From Bifiguratus adelaidae (taxonomy: Eukaryota > Mucoromycota > Endogonomycetes > Endogonales), in NCBI GenBank assembly GCA_002261195.1, contig MVBO01000133.1:1-39881 (forward strand): a DNA stretch of 39,881 bases. The letters run 5' to 3'. Both the position numbers and the translations under genes were made by a program. The notes below the pieces were generated by a model. It was not told the origin of the DNA, did no database searches, and saw only the letters and a program-made list of their open reading frames with translations. This document shows, piece after piece, positions 31,270-39,881 of the stretch. Position 1 is the first letter of the stretch; every line of letters begins with the position of its first letter.

Positions 31270-31537
31270 TGAAGTTGTCTTAATACGCAATTCATCAACC
31301 TTTGGCATAGGAGCCGCCTAGTGAAGAGTCATTTTGCATTGATCTAAATCATAATACCCCTGTGCGACTGCAAGAATCCAGAACAGCGACAGTAATTCTC
31401 AGACATTGCATGATCAAACAAAAACTGATACATAGAGGTCCAAAGTGAATCAAGGCTCCACCAAGGCAAAGCTTCGTTTTATTAGCGCGAGGAAGCACGT
31501 CCGAAAATGCCATGTATTCAATGTGACTTCATTGGTA
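31270..31537. other. Spacer between convergent relics
   Basis: 3' flanks of the WSC gene and the GH35 gene meet here. No feature seen. Confidence 0.4.
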
Positions 31538-34500
31538 TCACACAGGAGTAAGAACAAACTCCTGCCTACCACTTCCATCGTCCTCACTGTACATCGTTGC
31601 CAAGTTTGAGGTCGAACATGGCCATGCACTCAGGTAGTCATAGCATCCAGCACGACCGCTCGTCATCACGAAGTTGTATCCATTGCCTGCGGGGGAGACA
31701 GTCCACTGTTGAAGACCCGACTCATCATCTTCATTCCAGAGTTCCACAGTGTTGTTGGAACCCGTGCATGGAACGGAGGAAAGATAGGTGTAGTTACATC
31801 CAGCGCGACCGTTAACGATCACATTGCAGGTATTGGTCTTTCCAGGAACTTCAACGAAGTTCCATCGTTGACGACCCGAACTATACCGTTGCGTAAGCGC
31901 TTCTAACAACCCAAAGCAAGTGATATGTAACTCACCCGTCATCTGCAGACCAGAAGTCGACACCATTTTGGCCGTAAGGATAATTGTTGTCGCAAATGTA
32001 ACCGCTCAAGTAGTTGTAAACTGTGCCGCAACCAGTTACGCCCCCGACAGTAATTGTGTAGGTTAGGCTGAGAAGAGTGGCGTCAAGAATTGAAGCCTCG
32101 GACGGTCAGTACTTACCTAGTGTCAACGATGCCGGTATATGGACAACCAGCAGCTGTACTATTTTGTGACGTAGGTATCGAACTTTGACTAGGAGCAGGA
32201 GGTTTTGAAGGAATGGTACCGGATCCGTAACCAGCGCGAGGGGTATATCTTAGGGAATCAACCAAGGAGACTTCGATGTCGGTAGTGGTAACGTCAATTG
32301 TACTCAATGTGATCTTAGGAGCAGTGACAGCGGATGAATCGAGAGACATGACAGCAACAGCAATGGTGTTGCTACCGGCATAGTTAAGAATGCCTTCCGG
32401 TACGTAGAAGAGAGTTTGAGGTCCGAGATCGTTGGCTGAAATAGTGTAAACATACGCAATCAGCAGCAAATTTCAACAACTACTCACCATAACGACCGAA
32501 TTGTCATCCGTTGAAGAACAAGAGAGCGCGATATTGGTTGCGTGATGAGTCTGTCACCTGGACACCTATAGGTTGATCGACACCTCTGGGCACATGCAAG
32601 TCGAAGGTAGTGATGAACCACGCGACTTGAGGTGTTGCAAAGTTGTATGGCAAAGTCACGGTCGCCCAATCACTTGGAATAGGGAAGCCAGGCAAGTGCC
32701 ATCCCGCACGTTCACCGTAGAGGCCACCTTCGTTCAATGGGCCACGAACTGTGTCTAGGATATCCTCACCACCATTGTTTCCTTGCACCTTCCATGTAAT
32801 TTTGTTTTGGGAGCCAATCAAGTCGGCGGACCCGAGACCGCGGTAGTTGTAGAAATTGCCACCCTCGGATTTGTCGTGACCGGTTGTAAAGATCAACAAA
32901 GACACCACATTGGTGGAATTATCGATCGAGGTGAAGTTAAAGTACTTAGTGTTTGATGCACCGGTGCCAGAGTAACCGCCGAGGAACTCCCCGTTGACCC
33001 AGACAGAATATCCGTATCCGTTACCACCCTGAGTGGAAAGGGTCATACCCTTGATACAAGCGCTTCCCGTAAATTCACCACGATACCAAATGCTGCCGAC
33101 GTGGTACCCTATAGAAAGCGAATAAGCATTTCCGGAGTCAGAGAGAAATTTTGCTTACCATACGTATCAGCATCCAGGATGCTGTTGATTGGATCCACGC
33201 TGTTGTTGTTACAAACAGTCCAAGCAGAGTCGTTAAAGGTTGGGACACTTTCAGGAGAAGCCCAGCCGTATCGCCATTCTGCTGTGGCCAAATCGGGCAG
33301 GGTCATTCATGGGGGGGGGGTGCCGCTATAGTGCCCGTCAAGGTACCGTATGGTGTTTTTTGGTGCGTAGTAACTCGCCGTTCCAGTAGACCGACTTCAC
33401 ATATGACGGAGCCGCAACTTCAATGGAGGTGGTCTCATTAACACCACCGCGAAGATAGAGATCAGATCCAGATAGCTTAGCGTTACGTACGAGCCAAGGG
33501 CCATAGACGAAGACGCGATTACCGGGACTAGTCTCAGGTGCCCAGAAGAGAGCCGCGTGGTAATAGTCGGCGACATAAAGAAGCAGGTCAGGAGTGCCAG
33601 GTGCGGAGACCACAACTGGAATAATTCCAGAATGTTGGTAATTGATTTGGATGTAGGTTTCGGTTGCGTTGCTGGTGATATTGCCACTGTAGGCCTGGGC
33701 CTTAGGTTTGGATTTGGACGTGAAGCCGCCAAGAGCAATTTCACCGTACTCGCCTGGGTATGCGTACACGACGGCAACCTCACGTGAACCAACGGTAGAG
33801 TGTGAAAAGAGCTCGCTTGTAGAATACAAAATACGATGATAGCTGGTGTTATAACCGGCAGGCAAAATCTTGGAATCTAGGACAATATGAGCCTTGATAT
33901 TCCAATGTGTCTCCGCAAATGCACTTACCGCGTCCGTTCAGTGTTACATAAGTACCGGGCAATTGGGGAATGGTGAACTCGCCTTCGGTGATATTGATGT
34001 TCACAGTGAAAGTTTGCTTCGTCGTAGAACTTGTAGTGGATTGTCTGAGGACATGGAATTGGGCATTGGATGAGCCGACACTCTGCAAGACGCTATCGAC
34101 AATGGCACCGTTGGAAGTATTTCCGGCAAAGTATTCTGTAGTCAAGATGGGTTTCGCGGTATTCAAGAATGTTGCCTGCAGCTTGAGCTCATAATACTTT
34201 GTGGTAAGCATACGAGGCTCCGAGATTGCAGCACCATAATCGTAAGACGTGTAAACGACAGGAGCAGCCAAAGCACCCCAACTGGTACCACCATAAGTCA
34301 TGTAAAGACTTTGCATTGTGATGCCTTGAGCGTAGTTGTTCTTGTAATAGACCTTGGCGAACTGTTCATTGACAAGCTCAGCACAATCAGCATAACCAAC
34401 TCCACCCCAAGGATCGAAGGATCCACCTTGAAACTCGGCAAGAAAGTAAGGCTCGTCGAGGTTAAGATGAGCATAGAAGGAACGGAAGTAGGTTGGAACG

Positions 34501-35338
34501 TTCGAAGGCCAGCGCGTTGGATTACCGCAGTTGAATCCGAGAGGGTACGAATCGGATCCGTAAATATCAACACTGCCGGTGCCGGTAGCATAGTTACCGC
34601 CTTGGCCACCATCGTTGAAGGTGAAGGGAATGGTCAGGCTAACTTGACAGAATTTGTATTCCAGATTTTGCATGTAAGTTTGTTGACCCCCTCCAAGCTC
34701 ATTCTCGATTTGAGGATGATGGGACCACCCTTGGTGATTTGAGCGGCGACCAAGTAAGGACCAATGGCCGACACCCATTGTTCCCACGCTTGTGTGTAAT
34801 TTGCTCCGGTTCCTCTGACATTACCATTGGCCACATTGAGCAATCAGCCAGGGAAACCTCCTCCGTCGTCTTCGGCATTGATATAGGGTCCTGGTCGAGA
34901 CATCACGGAAATTCCAGCCTCAGAGGCGATCTGAAACAATTTTTGGAGATCGCGCACACCAATGAAGTCGTAAACACCACTTTTGGCAGAGTGAAATCCC
35001 CAATTGAAGTAGATTGAGGCTGCAGTGAAACCAGCAGCAGACATCTTCTCCAAGACATCGAGCCAAAGGGATGGAGAAGGTAGACGATAGTACTAAACGC
35101 GTGTCAATGATTACATGATTGTCAAGGTATGTCGACTTACGTGGAATTCTCCGCTAAAATGGAAAAGTCGTTCCTCGTTGATTTGCAGCGAGTACTTGTC
35201 CCATGTCACCGGCCCAGTGTTGTTAGAGCTGGTGGCAGGGATAGAACGGCTGTTAAGATGTTGGATAGACGCCGCATTGGCTCCATTAAGCGTCGCTATA
35301 GCAGCAGCGATGCTGCCGAAAATAGAAAGCGGGCGCAT
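31538..35338 (-). pseudogene. GH35 beta-galactosidase with three-repeat C-terminal module, inactivated
   Basis: Seven exons (35338-35141, 35092-33929, 33876-33159, 33108-32488, 32435-32117, 32067-31936, 31880-31538) with six canonical 48-55 nt introns would encode about 1165 aa. The signal peptide is MRPLSIFGSIAAAIATLNGA. The barrel has GEFHYYRLPSPSLWLDVL, FNWGFHSAKSGVYDF and RPGPYINAEDDGGGF. IENELGG holds the acid/base Glu, and EPYFLAEFQGGSFDPWGG holds the nucleophile Glu. Jelly-roll domains follow (VWVNGEFLGGYSG, FFNG). The last about 155 residues are three Cys-containing repeats (YLSSVPC, LWNEDDESGLQQW). Defects: TGA at 34844-34846 and at 32504-32506, each where Trp is expected; a frameshift near 34712 just before IENE; shifts at a T6 run (33355) and a G10 run (33311-33320). 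The intact enzyme would be secreted and release terminal beta-galactose. Confidence 0.88.
33311..33320. repeat. G10 homopolymer within GH35 exon 3
   Basis: Ten consecutive G on the plus strand (C10 in the gene). The reading frame differs on the two sides. It could be slippage in the genome or a sequencing error. Confidence 0.8.
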
Positions 35339-36269
35339 CTGAGGCCACGGGGCACATGGATACCTTCCATTACCCTTTCTTAAATATAGAATAGAAGAAT
35401 GGGAAGTCTCGGAGATTATTCTCATATACCGTGCGCAATCCGGCGGCGCATCCTTAGACGTGAGAACAGTGTAACACGTGGAGATGAGACCCCACTCAAA
35501 TTCCGGTTGTGTGTAACGCGGCCCTGAGCTATGATGGTGGGGCGATCCCTCGGATCAGGAATCTATCATGTTGTACGTGAAATGACTCGCCATCAATTAG
35601 GGGATGGAGATGCATACTGTTTTTAGACCATGTTGAACTCGGGATTGAAGTTTCTTCGAATATGAGCTGGAGCCATTCCACCTTATATGTACGGTGCTTC
35701 CACTTTTGGAGCAGCTCAATTTCCAGCTCCTACGAGGCGGATGAGATCGTCTCCCTGCCACACGGAATCTATGTCCCCAAAAGGGGAAATTTGCGATTGG
35801 ATGATGGTGGGGAATTGGCCTTGGTCCCCTCGATCTAAAAGTCAACGCCAAGGACGAGCAATGTGTAACCCGAGCAAGTGATTATTCGAATATGGTTATG
35901 GGGATGGCTTTAAGCGGATCAGGACGAAGCAGCAAAAAATATGAAGCAGGCTACGACGCTCATCGAGAAACGAAACGTGAATCCATGGCGAAGCTGCAAA
36001 ATTACAACGTGCTAGGAAATATCCGTGGCGTTCTATTGCGAGATTGCCCAGCGCTGATCTACCAATGCATGACGATCAGAAATCCCTAAAACCACATTCG
36101 AATAGCAGACTTTCATTTGTAAGAAAGGTTGTTTGAGAGAAGCATTGCGCCTTTAAAAGAGGGTATTCCGAGCTCCTGTCTTGTCGTCGACGGCGTTGTT
36201 CAAGTCTAATGCTCTCTTCCTCGTAGAATCCGTTTAGAAAACTCGTACACACTCCAACTGATCGCCGTG
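35339..36269. other. GH35 upstream region and spacer
   Basis: A TATA-like string (TTAAATATAG, 35379-35388) lies about 45 bases before the GH35 start. Beyond that no frame carries a recognisable domain. Confidence 0.35.
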
Positions 36270-37140
36270 CTTGGCACACGACCGAAGATTGGAGGCTTCA
36301 CACCTCTGTACAGTACCATAACGTTCCCAGATGATCGTAAACGCCTCCTTCAATCCGGAGCGGTTCCTGATCCGCGGGTCTGTCAACGTGCCTCTCGTCT
36401 GTACTTTTCAGATTGTGCGCGGCGACTCGGACATGATTGCTGGACTCGAAACCATTCCCCCTTCGGACCTGTCTGGATGTCTGTGACCTCCGCCGCCTTG
36501 GTCTCGAAATTCGGCAGATAGCGCATTTTCATCTGGATCGGCACGCTTATTATCACTGCTGGAGGTGAACTTATGCTCAACGACTCATGCTATTGGGGGA
36601 ACAAATCGGTTATCTTTTGATCACTGGTGTTGGCTGTGGATGTTGCATTCAAACGCTCACCATTGCCGCTCAGACCTTCGTGCATTACTTGTCCCCGCGT
36701 TTAGCATTGCCATCATTACCTGTTGAGTAATTTCTTCCGTAGCGTCGGAGATATGTTCGTTATTGCTATCTCCTCAGCTTTGTCTTCGATAACTCGCTCG
36801 CTAATCATTTATCGAAAACACTCGCGATGAACTACTACGACATTCCCATCACCGGTGCTGAACAAGATTTCGAGTTTGTTCCTCAAGTCCAGGATCCAGC
36901 TGCTCAACTCGCCGTTATTCAAGACTATGTCAATGCTTTACCCTCGCTATTCCTTTTGGTGCGGCTGCTTTCCTGTACGGCCTGTTCGTTCAACACTTTG
37001 AACTCAAGACGACTATTGGTGGACGTCCGCCCGAACCTGTTGCTGAAACAACGGAACCAGCGGATGCGGCCGATCTCGGACGTGGTGTGACAACTGAGAC
37101 AGCCGACTCTGTCAATACACCGACGGTGGTCTCTGAATGA
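36270..37140 (+). pseudogene. MFS drug:H+ antiporter-2 (DHA2)-type transporter relic, C-terminal half
   Basis: Across frames: FQIVRGDSDMIAGLETIPPS, VTSAALVSKFGR with a TAG, IFIWIGTLIITAGGELM, then ITGVGCGCCIQTLTIAAQTF, LSNFFRSVGDMFVIAISSAL and DPAAQLAVIQDYVNAL. FGAAAFLYGLFVQHFELKT precedes an acidic tail ending near TGA 37138. GxGxGxxIQT and NFFRSxG are DHA2 family marks. The N-terminal spans are missing, and at least four frame changes or stops are present. It was a proton-driven exporter of toxic compounds; it is now non-functional. Confidence 0.75.
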
Positions 37141-38337
37141 AAACAACCAAAAGATTGAAACCGGCGTTTCAAAAGGGAAGGCAATAGTAAAGAAACCAAG
37201 GCCGTCTAGTTATCGCATCAAAATGCCGACGCACCTAGATCCGTCGGCTATGGACACTCCATACACGATCAACGGCGTCATGTTCACAGCCGACCAGGTG
37301 GACAAGTAAGTCATCTCTATAGGGACCACGAGAAACCATGCGGCTCGCAATTAAGGCGCTAAGGATGGAGTTCTTCCACAGACGCAGGAAGCACGCTCTC
37401 ATTCAGATTCGCTCAATGTGAGGTTCCAACGCTGCACTTCCGGCAGAAGGTATCCAAGCAAACATGCGCTTACTATTGCCCAGACAATGAGCACCCACTA
37501 CTTCAAGTTGGCCAGAGGTAAAAGTTTGATCTGCGCGAAATGAGTCTCCTTCCATAAACAACTATCTGTGTAAACAGCGATTAACCGAAGCGTTTGGGCG
37601 TTTGGGTTCCTCCGATGTATATTGGCATGCCTAGTACTAACGCCAAGTAATTCGTTTGTTAGCTTCCGAAATGCAGCCAGCAAAAACTCCTCCAAGTGTA
37701 AACAAAACCGCCAAGTCCTCTATGCGGAAAAATAGATAAATGCAAAGTCTTTTTTGAAGTCTGATCTTGATATGAAAACATGAACGCGAGAGCGAACGGC
37801 TTCGACTTTTTTATTTGCTCAAGTACAGTCATATGGTTGAGAACCATGCGTGTCTCGCGGTATTGACCAGCTCCACAAGTGCGTGGAAAACATCCGGCGG
37901 CAGGCCATGTTTAGCGCTATCAAACAGTAATTATCCGCACTACCCTTCCTATGGTCACACAAAGTAAGTCGATCGCTGCTTTAGCAAAGTCGCTAGCACC
38001 ACTCAAGGGTGCATTATTGCGGGTTCCCTTTTTTGATCTTGTACATTGAGCTCGACCAATCAAATTGTCGGCCTTGAACAAAGATGTTTGTACATTCAGT
38101 TCAGTTGTATACCCTAACAGTAACCCAGATGCCACCCGTTCTCTCGGCCATTTACTAGGACTCGAGAGGTTAGGGGATATTCTTTTAACCGAAGTTTTCC
38201 TAAAAAGTTCCGATAAGCTGATCGATAAGCGATGAAAAATACACCCCCGGAAATGGTTATCTTATCTGTTTATGGAACTCCTGGAAATGAACCATTGTTG
38301 CCTGACGATCCACCGAATGGCCCACGTGCAGAAGGAT
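37141..38337. other. Gene-poor stretch
   Basis: A possible first exon at 37224-37304 (MPTHLDPSAMDTPYTINGVM, then a GTAAGT donor) has no identified continuation. Nothing else was recognised. Confidence 0.3.
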
Positions 38338-38370
38338 TCTAGAGAGAGAAAGAGAAAGAGAAGAGAGATA
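38338..38370. repeat. Purine tract (AGAGAG/AAAGAG)
   Basis: An all-purine microsatellite-like run, 30 bases before the telomere-like tract. Confidence 0.7.
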
Positions 38371-38400
38371 GTGCGCTTGGCACCACGTGTAGTCGACTCC

Positions 38401-38448
38401 TAACCCTACCCTAACCCTCACCCTCACCTTCCTAATCCTAATCCTAAT
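38401..38448. repeat. Interstitial telomere-like array
   Basis: TAACCCTACCCTAACCCTCA is followed by CCCTCACCTT and three CCTAAT units. It is a degenerate CCCTAA array lying about 370 bases from the 3' end of the right-edge CRN. Confidence 0.75.
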
Positions 38449-38821
38449 ATGCCTCATACGAGCCGCCAAAAGCACAAAAACAATCTTTTAAAGCGGAGTT
38501 TAATTATGAACAATTTATATACACACACAGTAATACGATACAGTACCCCACTGTTCTCTTTCACTTTGTTTCGAACTCTGTCACAATACTGTTTCGGATA
38601 ATCGTTCTATGTTAATCTACAAAAATCCCATGAAATATGGTCTTGAGTCCCGTATTTCTTTCAGTCATTGAATGTTGCAATTTTTTTCAATGACAGTCAG
38701 CAAAGTTTGTGTCGCGCACATTGCATGAAAGGTGCGACCAATTCAATTTCGTGCAATTTTATATGCACCTTGCTAACGAGAGGATGGTGAAGAGATGGCT
38801 TTGCGCATAAATTTTCCTAGG
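38449..38821 (-). promoter_or_regulatory. 3' flank of the right-edge CRN
   Basis: This is the 3' flank of the CRN. 38738-38821 is shared with the stray copy at 18118. GTCGCGCAC and GTGCGAC (38711-38738) could pair as an imperfect hairpin. No gene is seen. Confidence 0.4.
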
Positions 38822-39881
38822 TCATTGGCGCTTTCGCTTAACTTGTCCCAGCACGGCCTCTCTTAACATTTGTTGAATCGTCGCCGTGAAAAGCAGGTCG
38901 GCGTTTGTGGAGTCGATTTTTGCGAAATGCTGACTGTCTTTTGGAGCTTCGACTTTGTCTTGTATGTCGAGCGGAAAGGCCACAAACACCTGAATGATAC
39001 CTTGATACCCTTGCAGAGCCTTCAATACACGTGCCTTGTGGCCTTCGTATCCGGAAAGTGCAGCTCCAGTATCGTGCACAGCGAAGAAACTTTGGGGACT
39101 AATGGTCTTGACGGCTTTGGAAAGTTCATTGGCATCCATTTTCTTCTTCAATTTTGCTTGCAGGAAGAGGACATAACGTACGGGCTTTTGCTGGGACAGC
39201 GAAAAGGATGGCGAAAATAGTCCGACCAAATCCGGCCCAGCTTGGTCTGTCGGACGGTAATACGTTGCCTTAGGATTTTCCAGGAAATCCGAAAGCTCGT
39301 ACTCCTTTGACCCGAGTACCATCCTTCTGCCATTTTCAGGCAGATACTCCGCCCAAGATTGGTAAGGCAACGGCGGTGAGAATATGTCCAGATGTTGGAG
39401 CAATTTCAGGAGATGTGCTGGAAGGTATTCTTCATATAGCTGACCGCGCGTGTTTTGGTGGTGACCTAATTCTGCCATTTGCTCCAATGTGTAGTCGACC
39501 CCATAAAAGTCGTGGCCTGGGTGAGGCTGGTCCATGAAGAAGGACCAGGCTGCTTCCACATACAGTGGCTCGCCAACGATTGCTTCCAAGTGATTTGGCC
39601 CTTGCCTGACCAGACGACCGACCCCAATCTCAAATAGTGTGAGATCCTGTTCGCGAGTGACTTGGAATGGTTTTCCGTACATTTTGTAGGCCATGACTGC
39701 ACGCCGTGTCAGGAGGAACATATCAGTGTCATCCACCATTCTTGGTCGCTTTTTGTCAATGTCTCCGCTAACGTTTTTGATAAGCTGCCTTTCCAGCTCA
39801 CGATAGAAACTCCCTTCGCCACGGTCGTTGATGTACTCGTTGGTGAACTTGGCGATTGCTGAAGGCGTGTCAGGGTAGTAA
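38822..39881 (-). CDS. CRN-type effector, C-terminal half with nuclease-like domain; continues past the right edge
   Basis: A single open frame runs from the right edge to TGA at 38822-38824 (about 352 residues). It begins YYPDTPSAIAKFTNEYINDR and continues GEGSFYRELERQL. A nuclease-like core follows: YYRPTDQAGPDLVGLF, then VRYVLFLQAKLKKKM, giving the D...QxK pattern of PD-(D/E)XK enzymes. The last residues are GQVKRKRQ, a basic cluster like a nuclear localisation signal. This module is the usual C-terminal partner of headers and P-loops like those at the left edge, so the two edges show complementary halves of the same gene type. No stop or shift is seen. Function is inferred from family only. 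Confidence 0.7.
   Translation of the reverse strand, partial: YYPDTPSAIAKFTNEYINDRGEGSFYRELERQLIKNVSGDIDKKRPRMVDDTDMFLLTRRAVMAYKMYGKPFQVTREQDLTLFEIGVGRLVRQGPNHLEAIVGEPLYVEAAWSFFMDQPHPGHDFYGVDYTLEQMAELGHHQNTRGQLYEEYLPAHLLKLLQHLDIFSPPLPYQSWAEYLPENGRRMVLGSKEYELSDFLENPKATYYRPTDQAGPDLVGLFSPSFSLSQQKPVRYVLFLQAKLKKKMDANELSKAVKTISPQSFFAVHDTGAALSGYEGHKARVLKALQGYQGIIQVFVAFPLDIQDKVEAPKDSQHFAKIDSTNADLLFTATIQQMLREAVLGQVKRKRQ

Noticed and set aside
32504..34846. Genetic-code change (UGA read as Trp) to explain the GH35 stops
   Set aside because: Intact genes here use TGG for Trp, and at least one CRN ends in TGA; the gene also has frameshifts.
38401..38448. True chromosome end
   Set aside because: The repeats are short and degenerate, and unique coding sequence follows on the far side.
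1..39881. tRNA, rRNA or CRISPR array
   Set aside because: No cloverleaf with both boxes, no conserved rRNA blocks and no regularly spaced repeats were seen; the B-box-like string near 21806 lacks a partner A box.

Overview
The window looks like nuclear DNA of a filamentous fungus, most probably a basidiomycete of the Agaricomycetes. Evidence: short introns (44-93 nt) with GTRNGT donors and CTRAC-type branch sites; a Crinkler (CRN) effector family; a CHAT-domain protein of a type expanded in Agaricomycetes; and GH3/GH35/WSC carbohydrate genes. There are no operons. The genus cannot be fixed from sequence alone; Rhizoctonia/Ceratobasidium-like fungi are my best guess.

Layout. 1-1059: 5' half of a CRN gene (minus, runs off the left edge). 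1407-1797: three exons of an ITFG2-like FG-GAP gene between two telomere-like tracts. 2024-3810: FAD-linked sugar-lactone oxidase with a frameshift. 4028-4590: unidentified membrane-protein relic. 4880-6505: intact DUF4139 protein. 6760-7165: dead Ty3/gypsy reverse transcriptase. 8152-9096: CHAT domain cut off from its N-terminal part. 9452-10937: truncated GH3 gene. 12234-13982: intact allantoate-permease-type MFS transporter. 14683-14995: short-chain dehydrogenase relic. 15128-17747: complete seven-exon CRN gene (729 aa). 18118-18268: stray tail of another CRN. 19532-20475: broken phosphatidylserine decarboxylase.

22153-28112 differs from its surroundings. Three intact minus-strand genes lie in AT-rich flanks: a Thr-type asparaginase/isoaspartyl peptidase (351 aa), an ACS-family MFS transporter (530 aa) and a binuclear-metal amidohydrolase (438 aa). 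GATA sites cluster upstream of the first two. Together they suggest uptake and hydrolysis of an amide or peptide nitrogen source; horizontal transfer is possible but unproven.

Right of that is a second pseudogene belt: GH3 NagZ-like (28290-29225); a WSC gene with an apparent internal inversion (29486-31269); a large GH35 beta-galactosidase with a three-repeat C-terminal module, two Trp-to-TGA changes and a G10 tract (31538-35338); and a DHA2-type MFS relic (36270-37140). The window ends with another telomere-like tract (38401-38448) and the C-terminal half of a third CRN (38822-39881).

Overall reading: an accessory, probably subtelomere-like region in which effector genes and one nitrogen-use gene trio remain intact among about a dozen decaying metabolic and carbohydrate-active genes.
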